A DNA stretch of 42,044 bases, from contig BFEA01000050.1 in NCBI GenBank assembly GCA_003427395.1, positions 3,808,168-3,850,211 on the forward strand, written 5' to 3'. The stretch is from Chara braunii (Eukaryota; Streptophyta; Charophyceae; Charales; Characeae). The notes below the pieces were generated by a model. That model did no database searches. It saw nothing but the letters and a program-made list of their open reading frames with translations, and had not been told where the DNA came from. This document shows positions 11,467 to 20,095 of the stretch, one piece after another (positions within the stretch are counted from its first letter, which is position 1; every line of letters starts with the position of its first letter). The translations under genes and the position numbers were made by a program.

Positions 11467-12226
11467 TTGAGGAATATCGAAACGTTTGTTCAATTGGAGT
11501 TGAACCACACTTACGTCAGTGGCATGTGTCCTCCTCATACAAGTCGTTGGGATACCAATAGGGAAAAGTACGAGCGCCCCATTGACATGTATCCTTTGTG
11601 CATTATCGAAAGCAAGGTTCTTGAACAGCCTCGGGAAACCATGGAAGAACTTGTTTGGCGTATGACTGATTGATGATGTCGTTTTTATGACAACATTACT
11701 CTCATAAGATAAGCACAAGGAGATCCTGGAACTGTTTGTTAGATGTGATATGAGGAACTTGACACTGAAGCGGACGGATAGCGGGGATGGGGTACTGCAA
11801 TTTTTGGGATGTGAGGTACGAACGAGCCAAACGCACCTATTCTTCGAATGTGTGCAACTCACTAAAAACGAGTAGACGATTTGGGAGGATGAGAAATTAA
11901 TCTTCCAAAATGGTGAAACATACTCCTCATGGGGCAGTAAGCAACAAAAAAATACAATCATTGGCGGTCATCTGCACCTCATTGACCATACTACTACGAT
12001 TCGTGCAGAGATTCCGCTGAGGGTTTTGACTGTGATGAGAGAGCTGCGTTTGAAGGATTACCCGCATGAATGCTTTGAGAAAGTGCTGAGAAGATTTGTT
12101 GTTGGGAGGGACGCCATTTGGCAGGAGACTGTGAATTTGTTACGACGTGATGGGAGAGATGGATGTGATGTCCTTGTAGGTGATGGGTCTGTGCATATTT
12201 TGATATGTGTGTATCCGTGGGAGTAG
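11467..12226 (+). pseudogene. RT C-terminal half, copy B'
   Basis: Read over at least two frameshifts it gives VQLELNHTYVSG, then QPRETMEELVWR, then the degenerate catalytic-box region followed by DVVFMTTLLS (after R-MTD), then NLTLKRTDSGDGVLQFLGCEV (the strand following the catalytic Asp pair), and finally an intact frame 12026-12226. That last frame covers the thumb and C-terminus (MRELRLKDYPHECFEKVL ... HILICVYPWE, stop). The order and spacing match copy B. Frameshifts near 11670 make it non-functional. Confidence 0.65.
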
Positions 12227-12761
12227 AATATGATTCACGTGATCGTTGTGAATATGTTACTGAATCATTGGACAGGGTTACTTGGTCTTTGCGCCTACGA
12301 ATGTATGTGACAGGGTTGTAATGAGTGTTGATCATTGAACAGGGTCGTGACCATGTCGATTTTGTTTTTTTTGTTGTTTTACTGTGTTGTTTTGAAATCT
12401 GGTGGCTCGATTTTGGGTTCGATATTGGGTGGGTTTTCTGGGAGGTACGAATAATGAGGGTTGATTTCGGTTTAACTTGGTACCCAGGTAAGCCCAAGCA
12501 GTTGGTCACGGGATTCTACTCTGTTTAGGACCTTTGGTGCTCTGTAGATAGGTTTTCAGGTGACTGCGAGTATTCGGGACTGGTATCATCCTATGTGGGA
12601 ATTTGTACCATTAACTTTTTGTGGGATTGTCATAGCGATAAATAGGTCATTTGCATCGTATTCGACCTTTCAAGCTCACGTTGTTTTTCGCTGAGAGTAG
12701 TCCGGATGCTCTAGGTGAACGTGACGCAGTGGGATAGGGAAGGGCCAACTTGTGCACGATT

Positions 12762-12830
12762 GTGATGGTGGAACCCCCTGAAGACGCAACGGCGGTTGCC
12801 GAAACGTGACGTCGGAGACGCTACCTGTGT
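12762..12830 (+). ncRNA. Hammerhead-ribozyme-like motif in copy B' 3' UTR
   Basis: Core box CTGAAGA lies at 12778-12784 (fits CUGANGA). Stem II is GCAAC/GTTGC (12786-12790 with 12795-12799) with a 4-nt loop. GAA sits at 12801-12803. A 3-bp stem III, ACG/CGT (12804-12806 with 12810-12812), has a TGA loop, and the predicted cleavage base is C12813. Stem I pairs CC/GG next to the core, then an internal loop, then GGTGG (12767-12771) with CTACC (12821-12825). This type I layout with a very short stem III is the form reported from Penelope-like elements. One weakness is that the 10.1/11.1 position is C-C instead of the usual pair. Confidence 0.65.
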
Positions 12831-13042
12831 TGTAATTCTTTATATCTTAAGTTTGCCGTTACTTTGCCAGTCACGACTATGTCGTTGACTTTGAGTTCTT
12901 CATGTCTTCATGTGAGTTTACTCTCATGTGTATCTATCAACTATCTATTGTGCGTATGAACACTCTTGGATAAAAGGCTACTGAGAGAAGTGAACGCGTC
13001 TACTTCTGGCTACATATTGGTTGACTGCTACTTTACTCAGAT

Positions 13043-13567
13043 GTGTTGGACTACTACGTGCTGGATAAGAAGCAAATCGAGGAGCTTAACCGAAGCCTTG
13101 CATCAGTTTCCGAGTTTGTGCAGAACGAAAAGTTGAAAAAGGAGGAGGAGGAACATAAACGGAAGGAGGAGGAGGAGGAAGTGCGACGCAAGCAGGAAGA
13201 AGAAGAAGCGAAGGAAAGAAAAACTAAGAAGCGGGCCGCGAAGCTATAACGTGAGGCTGAGCAGTTTGTCGAGATGAATAAGAGGCTTGAGATGAAGCTG
13301 GCTCTGAGAACCGGCGACTTCTTCGAAATGATCGAGGCAAACTTGGGTCCTGTCATCGAGTTCGCTCGTAAAGCTGAAGGGAAGAGGAAGGGCGTGTGCC
13401 TATCTGTGTCTGGGTCGGGATCCGATTTGGATAGTAGCGACAATGCTACTGAGGATGTACAACGACATACAAGGGATTTGACAATCAAGGACAAGCGTAA
13501 GAGAGGGCATGAACCAGTAATTGACCATAACCCACCTATGATTACACTTGCAAAGAGGACGCCATGA
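13043..13567 (+). pseudogene. Coiled-coil region of copy B
   Basis: A single frame of about 174 codons is broken once, by TAA at 13247. It begins MLDYYVLDKKQIEELN. From residue ~30 it becomes an almost pure Glu/Lys/Arg coiled coil (KKEEEEHKRKEEEEEVRRK), then a helical segment (RLEMKLALRTGDFFEMIEAN) and a Ser/Asp-rich acidic patch (SGSGSDLDSSDN). It probably supplies oligomerisation for the retroelement RNP. The stop looks like a CAA-to-TAA change. The frame differs from that of the downstream SAP-like part, so a frameshift near 13,570-13,700 is also required. Confidence 0.6.
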
Positions 13568-13716
13568 TCCGGAAAAGGTAAGCAGGGGACAGGGAGTCGT
13601 CGAGTGACGAAGCCGAAGTTCCAGTTGAAGACTTAGCTATCTCTGTACATTGCTAAACAAAAGGATAGCCCTGGGCAATCAAATACGATTGCTAATTTGA
13701 GGTTCCGCAAGAAACG

Positions 13717-13938
13717 ATGGATGAGATTCGTGGGTTAGATGCTCAAGAACTTCAAGCGATCTGCAGGGCGGAAGGTGTTCCCTACAATGGAAAGGTTGAG
13801 TCTATCTTCGATATTGCAAGGTATCGGATGCGAGTCGAGTTTGGTGAAATTCAAGCGGTGGAATCATCCGACTTCGTGGAGATCGAAGGAGATGCATCTA
13901 CGACGGTTGACGTTGATGAACCTGAAAGCGATGCGTGA
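13717..13938 (+). pseudogene. SAP-like DNA-binding motif, copy B
   Basis: The 73-codon frame begins MDEIRGLDAQELQAICRAEG and continues VPYNGKVESIFDIARYRMR, followed by an acidic tail. Two short amphipathic helices joined by a G-V-x-x-x-GK turn match the SAP/HeH pattern (L..L....C...G....GK...I..I). The same motif stands before the GIY-YIG domain in copy A, so it is a conserved part of this element class. It is in the same reading frame as the downstream GIY-YIG frame, with stops between. Role inferred: DNA binding at the target site. Confidence 0.5.
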
Positions 13939-14124
13939 AGAGGTTATGAAACTGGCGAGGTTTGACGTATAGTGCGTGCTTTGACAAAGTATCGAGGTAC
14001 GCTAGAGCGGTTTGATGGGCGTGCAAAATAACTGCTTAGAAGATGCATTTTGTTGCTATCTTTCAAATGTGAGATCAGGTGGACGAAGAAGTTGATCGAT
14101 GGGTGACGTAAGCTATATAGCAAG

Positions 14125-15426
14125 GTGGGCGAGGACTTCTTCGACCTGAAGTGTTGTGTGTATGTAGCAATATCGTCATACTGTAAGTTGCAGTACATAG
14201 GTAAGATGTCCAGAGGGATCAATCGTAGGTGGTGTGAACACTTCTCGGCATGTCGCATGAAAAAGCGGACCCACTTCCACCGGTGGATGGACTCGTTTGG
14301 GGTTGGTAAGTATGTACTTCTGCCTATCGACGAAGGTACTGATTCGAAGCTGCTGGACTTAGAGACTACGTGCATTAAGCATCGGTCTCTCTTTCTTAAC
14401 TCAACAGGTACGAAAAAGGGTCGAGGTAAGAAAAAGATTAGGAATGGAAGGAGGGAGAGGGGTAAATCACGTAAGGAGACATGTAGATCGATTGACGCTG
14501 TGAAGGTTAGGACTGATGATGGACCTGAGTGGTACCTTGACTTGATGAAGCTATTGCTAGCAAAGGAACGCGCAGGGGTTCATGAATTTGTGATCGAATC
14601 TAGTGGTGGTAATATATGGTTGAACGACTGGAAGAAGATTCGTAAGCGATTTGGTGAGTCCGTGATTAAAGGTCTGGAGGGTAACTTTATGCTGAAGGAT
14701 AGGAAAAAGTTGTTCCAGGATGGTGGGATGATTAGGATTCTGTATTTGAGAATTTGGAAGACAGGAGGGGGTTTTCTGAATAAACTTTTGATTCGTGTAC
14801 TGGAGAACCCGAGTACGATGATGGACTTCAACAACTGGGGTTTGAAGTCTACGCTGCGTCTGTATAGCGTCATCAACTATTTTCGTAAAAAGTCTACTCG
14901 CAAGTACCTTTGTCGCGTGTTCTCTCGAATGATTTGTGCTCGTTTTGAATTGTGCATGTCTACGGACTTGACGATACGTCTGAAGTATGATGATCGTGTG
15001 AAAGTTGTCGAAGTCAAAAAAGTTGTAAATGATGGATTGATGACGTGTGGTATCCCGACTGCCTTTAGGAAACGTGCGAGGAATAAGGTCAGGATCGTGT
15101 CGACTAAAAATCGATCGATTGGTGACCTCATTCATAACCAACAAGTTTTCGTGGCTCGTGAGGTATCTACCTGCTGTTGCGCAGGGAAAACCTACCCGTT
15201 ATTTGAGGGGCGCGTATATTTTCGACTGAGCAACGGGGATGCACACCATCGTATCTTAGCTAACACCAACGATATACCACATGCCCGTGTGGTCGATCGT
15301 GAAAGTATGGTAGGGCGGAAGTTGGAGGGATTTGCTTTCTGGAGGAACTTTGGAGGTCAATTCCCTGAGTTTGACTACAAGCGCTTGCAGGGACTCGGAA
15401 TGTGTGGTAGAGGATCGGATTTGTGA
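14125..15426 (+). CDS. GIY-YIG endonuclease-containing retroelement protein, fragment
   Basis: This 433-codon frame is the longest in the window. Residues 12-14 (VYV) and 24-26 (YIG) form the GIY-YIG pair. R34/R35, H39, the catalytic-type E80 (in LDLETTCIKH) and N92 follow with normal family spacing. Residues ~95-120 are a Lys/Arg/Gly-rich linker (KKGRGKKKIRN). Residues ~250-300 match copy A. A triple-Cys motif (STCCCAGK) lies at ~348-355, followed by GRVYFRLSN. The protein ends by running out of frame near 15,400 just before the RT, so the natural product was an endonuclease-RT fusion. The Met at 14125 is simply the first in the open stretch. Expected role: target-DNA nicking for reverse transcription. 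Confidence 0.7.
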   Translation: MGEDFFDLKCCVYVAISSYCKLQYIGKMSRGINRRWCEHFSACRMKKRTHFHRWMDSFGVGKYVLLPIDEGTDSKLLDLETTCIKHRSLFLNSTGTKKGRGKKKIRNGRRERGKSRKETCRSIDAVKVRTDDGPEWYLDLMKLLLAKERAGVHEFVIESSGGNIWLNDWKKIRKRFGESVIKGLEGNFMLKDRKKLFQDGGMIRILYLRIWKTGGGFLNKLLIRVLENPSTMMDFNNWGLKSTLRLYSVINYFRKKSTRKYLCRVFSRMICARFELCMSTDLTIRLKYDDRVKVVEVKKVVNDGLMTCGIPTAFRKRARNKVRIVSTKNRSIGDLIHNQQVFVAREVSTCCCAGKTYPLFEGRVYFRLSNGDAHHRILANTNDIPHARVVDRESMVGRKLEGFAFWRNFGGQFPEFDYKRLQGLGMCGRGSDL

Positions 15427-15429
15427 TGG

Positions 15430-16730
15430 GAAGTTAGCCGTGACAGATGTAATGAACGTAAAAAAGGAGTTGGGTGAGTTTGTAATTACACCGTTGGATC
15501 AAAACTCTGGTGATACTCTTGTTATCTGTCCTGCCGTGTACCATGTGGGGATGATGGACACGTTTGTCACAAGTACAGGATATCAGATCGTTTTGAAACT
15601 GAGGATGAGATCCTACACAAGGTGAAGGAGGATGTTGAACGTTGCGGATTGAGGCAATTTGCCCGTTGGGATAGTAAGGGTAGGCTTGGTTGTTCCTATG
15701 TCCTGCCCAAGCATTAGGACATCTAGCGGAGGGTGGTGGCCAATGGGCTGAATCATCTGTTGTTTCAGTTACCCATTGATGGTCATTTTAACTCCAAGCT
15801 GTGTCTAATTTGACCAAAAGAACTCAACGTGTCAATCGAAAGGTGAAAGGATTGAAAGGGGTTGGGGAAGCAAGATCGGCGACGTACGACTTTAAAGAGA
15901 TGTTCAACAAACTGCCTTACTCGGATATAATTGAGGCAGTCGGCTGGATCATCCGATACCATGAGGAGAAAGGGCGAACATTTATAAAAAGAGAGCGGTG
16001 TTTTTTTTGGCTTAACAACAGGCACGGACCATAGGAGGAAACTTGAATTGGGGGATATCGAGAGGTTTGTTAAACTAGAGTTGAACCACACGTACACGTC
16101 AGCGACAAGTGTGCTCCTCAGACAGGTCGTTGGGATACCACTGGCAATGGGGGAGAGTACGAGTCCCCCATTGGCATGTATCCTTTGTGCATTTTTCAAG
16201 TTAGAAGCAAGGTTTTTGAACAGCCTCGGGAAACCATGGAAGAACGTGTTTGGCGTAAGAGATGTCGTCCTTCTGATAGCATTGCTATCGGGAGATAAGC
16301 ACGAGGAGGTCCTGCAGCTGTTTGGCTAGATGTTATCCGAGAAACTTGACACTAAAGCGGACGAATAACGGAGATGGGGTACTGCAATTTTTGGGATGTG
16401 AGGTACGAACGAGCCAAACTCGCCCATTCTTCGGATGTGTGCAACTCACTAAAAACAAGGCGACGATTTGGGAGGATGAGAAACTCATATTGCAAAATGG
16501 TCAAACATACTCCTCATGGGGCAGTAAGCGGCAAAAGAATGCAATCACTGACTGTCATCTGCACCGCATTGACCAGAATACGACGATTCGTGCAGAGATT
16601 CCGCTGGGGTTTTGATTGTGATGAGAGAGCTGCGTTTGAAGGATTACCCACATGAATGCTTTGAGAGAGTGATGAGAAGATTTGTTGTTGGGAGGGACGC
16701 CATTTGGTAGGAGACTATGAATTTGTTACG
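15430..16730 (+). pseudogene. Reverse transcriptase domain of copy B (several frames)
   Basis: Pieces in order: LGEFVITPLDQNSGDTLVIC with CPAVYH (fingers, the conserved [P/A]DKG-like region of Penelope RTs; 15470-15545), GCSYVLPKH(stop)DI (the LPK.HK motif; about 15689-15725), ATYDFKEMFNKLPYSDII (motif A with the first catalytic Asp; 15880-15935), LLRQVVGIPLAMGESTSPPL (motif B; about 16116-16175), FGVRDVVLLIALLS (degenerate motif C, second catalytic site damaged), NLTLKRTNNGDGVLQFLGCE, then thumb. At least four frame changes and several stops separate them. Homology to Penelope-like RTs is clear from motif order. It is non-functional. Confidence 0.75.
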
Positions 16731-17336
16731 TACGTGATGTGAGATATGGATGTGATGTGCTTGTAGGTGATGGGTCTGTGCATATTTTGATATGTGTGTA
16801 TCCGTGGGAGTAGCATAGTATTCACGTGATTGTTGTCACTGTGTTTATGAATCATTAGACAGGGCTACTTGGTCTCTTTGCCTATGAATGTATATGATAG
16901 GGTTGTAATGAGAGTTGATCATTTTACATGGTTTACAACCACGTCGATGTTGATTTTTTTTTCCCTTCACTCTGTTGTTTTGAAATCTGGTGACTCGGTA
17001 TTGGGTTCGATACCGGGTGGGTTTTCTGGGAGGTACGAATAATGAGGATGAACTTAGGTTTGACTTGGTACCCAGGCAGTCGGTCACAAAATTCTACTCT
17101 CTTTAGGACCTTTGGTGAACTGTAGATGTTTCAGGGGATTGCGAGTATTCGGGACTGGTAACATCCTATATGGGAATTGGTGCCCTTAACTTTTTGTGGG
17201 ATTGTCATTGCGATAAATAGGTCATTGACATTGTATTTGACCTTTCAGGCTCGCGTCGTTTTCCGCTGAGTAGTTCGAAATGCTCTAAGTGAACGCGATG
17301 GAAGTGGGATAGGAAAGAGACGACTAGTGTAGGATT

Positions 17337-17404
17337 GTGACGGTGGAACCCCTAAAGATGTAACGGCGGTTGCCGAAACGTGACGTTGGGGACGCTACCT
17401 GTGT
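17337..17404 (+). ncRNA. Hammerhead-ribozyme-like motif in copy B 3' UTR, probably inactive
   Basis: The layout is the same as at 12762-12830. Stem II is GTAAC/GTTGC (17360-17364 with 17369-17373) with one G-U pair. GAA is at 17375-17377. Stem III ACG/CGT (17378-17380 with 17384-17386) has a TGA loop. Stem I pairs GGTGG (17342-17346) with CTACC (17395-17399). The core box reads CTAAAGA (17352-17358) in place of CTGANGA, so the essential G5 is lost, and the cleavage base is T instead of C. The fold is preserved while catalysis should be gone. Confidence 0.6.
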
Positions 17405-17599
17405 TGTAATTCTTTATACCTTAAGTTTGTCGTTACTTTGCCAGTCACGGCTATGTCGTTGACTTTGAGTTCTCCATGTCTTCATGTGAGTTTACTCTCG
17501 TGTGTATCTATCAACTATCAACAACTTGGTATCATGTTCAAATTCATAGTCAATTACGAGTTGGAAATCAAAAATCAATTTTATTTTATTTTTTACATA

Positions 17600-17690
17600 A
17601 AAAATTATGTTCGCCCGAACATGTTCAAAGAGTTGTTTACGCGAACGTGCGAACACGTTCGCTCGAACGTGGAGGGACGCAGGGTATTAT
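17600..17690. mobile_element. Right end of the TIR element flanking the Penelope array
   Basis: Dense GAACG/CGTTC motifs (for example 'gcgaacgtgcgaacacgttcg' in shortened form) are the inverted partner of the block at 11270-11330. A (TA)n run follows at about 17694-17706. Confidence 0.35.
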
Positions 17691-17706
17691 ACTATATATA
17701 TATATA

Positions 17707-18559
17707 TTATAGTCTTTAAATCTTTCAATTTATTATGAGGTAAAAACGACCTTTAACTATGATTTGTTTTCATTATTATAATCTACAACATACTTTTGTT
17801 TTTATAGATTCTTGTGAGGTTTTCATGCTTTGGAGATTAAATTGGACCGTTAATATGCTTGCACCCGATTGTATTGAACTGATATTAGTTGGTCAATAGA
17901 TCCAAAGAAAACAAGGTAATCGAATATTTGGTTATGCTACCTAACATATTATCAATTCGTTGTTCATTTGTTGATGCATATAACTGTATTGTTGGATTAT
18001 AGTATGACAACTCATTACATGATTATTTACATATTGTGACTGCATTCTCATGTTATTGTCATTTTCAATCCTTATGCAATCATGTACCAAATATTCAATT
18101 GATGTCCGCATACCTCCCTCCTTCACCTGCATGGCGTCAATCTGTCTATATTTATTTCAAATGAAATATTAAAACCATCGTCAATTGAGGCCATGCACGC
18201 AAGTGTCCGACTTTGAGGACAAATACAACTAAAACCTTTTATGTTATTTTCGTTTTATAACTCTCATCTAATGGTACTTCATGAAAAAAACACTTGTTTT
18301 ACTGCCCGTATTATTATCTGTGTATATTTTATATATTTTGTACAGACAAAAACACACGGCTTCTTCTTACGGTTTGTTTGAAATTCATAAAATGCAAAGC
18401 ATCTCCCCAAGTGGTCCTTATACCTACCTTATATATATTTAGTCAGAATTGAATTTCAATTTTATTCTGTATGTATAACATGATGGGAAGAAGCACACTT
18501 AATGTAGATTGTTTCAGACATAGGTATGATTTTGCTATGTTTTATATAACTAAAAGCAG
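17707..18559. other. AT-rich intergenic DNA, nothing recognised
   Basis: No gene, RNA gene or element terminus is evident. Open frames here are short and of AT-driven composition. Confidence 0.5.
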
Positions 18560-19440
18560 GGTCACTAGCCCGTACGTACGAAGAACCCCGGGCCAACCTC
18601 TGTACGTACGGGCGTTCGGTGTCCGCATCCGATGGCATTCGGCCCCCACCAAAAAATATTTTGAGGCTTAAGACTAATTGTTATTTTTTGAATTTTTTTT
18701 TGTCAGTTCTCTATCACGTGATATACATGTGTATAAAGTTTGACGTCATTTGGCTCAGCCAAATAAGAATTAAAAATCGCCAAAGATGGAGGTATCAAAA
18801 CATGCTCTCCCACATTTGTTTTCACTTTTTACTTTTTGTTTCCACTTCAGTTCGGGGTCTGAATAATTTTATATTGTTTGTAAAGTTTATAGTGAGTTTT
18901 GTATTATGTGAAGTACACACCTGCATATCTCCAGGGTATTTAGCTATACAAAAAAAAATGAAAAATCGCCAAAGATGGCGGTTTTGAAAATGTGTTTGCG
19001 CACTCACTAAATTATTATTATTTTTTATTTATTTATTAGTACTTGTTCTTCATATTTTCTTCTTATTTCAAATTTGATAAGGAATTTGGATGTCATGCTG
19101 AAGCAAATCTTGTTTAATTTATTTTTGAAAGATAACATTTTTTTTTTCATTTTTTTTTTTAATTATGTTTTTTTTTTTNNNNNNNNNNNNNNNNNNNNNN
19201 NNNNNNNNNNNNNNNNNNNNNNNNNNTAATGCTGAAGCAAATCTTGTTTAATTTATTTTTGAAAGATAACATTTTTTTTTTCATTTTTTTTTTTAATTTT
19301 TTTTTTTTTTTTTTTGGGGGGGGGGGGAGCACGTTCGGCCTGAATGGCCGAACGCATCCCTAAGGGGTCCCATACGTTCGGGCGTTCGAGTTCAGGCGTT
19401 TGGCCCGTCCCGGACGCCGGTTAGCCTAACTACAACATAA
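18560..19440 (-). mobile_element. TIR element with GC-rich ends, second copy, interrupted by a gap
   Basis: The left end (18568-18650, with repeated 'gtacgtacg' and 'gggcgttcgg') and the right end (19325-19425) carry the same GC-rich inverted motifs as 3545-4590. Body sequence at 18755-18815 and 18955-19010 ('aaaatcgccaaagatgg' twice) is the reverse complement of body sequence at 4116-4190 and 4310-4380. It is a non-autonomous DNA transposon copy. The N run at 19179-19226 lies inside it, so its true length is unknown. Confidence 0.55.
19179..19226. other. Assembly gap (48 N) with duplicated flanks
   Basis: The sequence 'tgctgaagcaaatcttgttt' and the next ~50 bases occur at 19098-19165 and again, essentially identical, at 19230-19300, directly on either side of the N run and both leading into long T tracts. 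This looks like two contig ends that overlap but were not merged. Confidence 0.85.
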
Positions 19441-19444
19441 ATAT

Positions 19445-20095
19445 GATTTTTGAACATAAATATGACAGCAAGACACACTTGACTGATGTATACTTTATAA
19501 ACTATTGCGCTATTAATATGATCATCAGTGTTTTTACATACGAAACTTCACTTTTATCCATTCTACCTTAACCATACATTTTATAACAAAATGAATAATA
19601 CAGATAACGTTGCGTACTTTTATTGAGGGGGAACGTAAATTTGAGCCAAAGCATATGCATGAGACTTTGCCTACACTACATGTTTTGCGTCATTATAAAT
19701 ATATAACTAGCGGTCCACAATAACCGTAGGCATGTATAACAAATGTTTGACTGTTTTATATGCTTTGTAGTAAAAAATATAAATATCACAAGAAAACTCA
19801 ACTGATCGATTTACATTTTTTCAACTTTTGTGACATGACGCCTAAAAGTATAATTCTCATTGTCTTTGCACATGTGAACTTCATATTTATCAATTTCATC
19901 TTGACTCCGTTTTTCATAGTCAAACAAACAATATAGATAATGTTACATACTTTTAATGAGGGGAAACATAACTTCGCCCAGAGTATATACATGTCATTTT
20001 TCTTTCACAACTTTCGTGCTTCACTTTAAACGCATAACTAGGGGTCTAACTATATTTATGCCATGCATACGAAATGTTTCATAGCCTCAACCACA
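19445..20095 (+). repeat. Degenerate ~333-bp tandem duplication
   Basis: Two collinear units can be aligned. Landmarks 'agataacgttgcgtactttta' (about 19601) and 'agataatgttacatactttta' (about 19933), then 'gagggg(g)aacgtaa' and 'gaggggaaacataa', and 'aactagcggtc' and 'aactaggggtc' are each offset by about 333 bp. No coding frame is conserved between the units. Confidence 0.65.

Larger units (their letters stand above)
11423..12949 (+). mobile_element. Penelope-like copy B', 5'-truncated (RT C-terminus and 3' UTR)
   Basis: This copy is collinear with 15993-17519, roughly nine bases in ten identical by eye. It starts abruptly inside the RT at 'ttggcttaacaacagg' and ends at 'gtatctatcaacta', the same point where copy B ends. 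Copy B begins within about 50-100 bp, head-to-tail. A partial copy directly upstream of a longer copy is the pseudo-LTR arrangement known for Penelope-like elements. It holds RT motif remnants, the C-terminal RT frame and a hammerhead-like motif. Confidence 0.8.
12990..17519 (+). mobile_element. Penelope-like retroelement copy B, N-terminal GIY-YIG type
   Basis: In order: coiled coil (13043-13567), SAP-like motif (13717-13938), GIY-YIG endonuclease with basic linker (14125-15426), RT fingers (15430-15720), RT palm motifs A and B (15801-16200), RT C-terminus (16322-16730), and a 3' UTR with a second hammerhead-like motif. Most Penelope-like elements have GIY-YIG after the RT. Here it comes first, as in the permuted clade described from green algae and protists. 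Frameshifts and stops mean the copy is dead, but only a handful of lesions separate the domains. The 5' end lies close to 12950 and the zinc knuckle of copy A is not seen. Confidence 0.8.

Noticed and set aside
13054-13494. 146-codon minus-strand frame opposite the coiled coil
   Set aside because: It is the Ser/Phe-rich antisense shadow of the Glu/Lys coiled coil.
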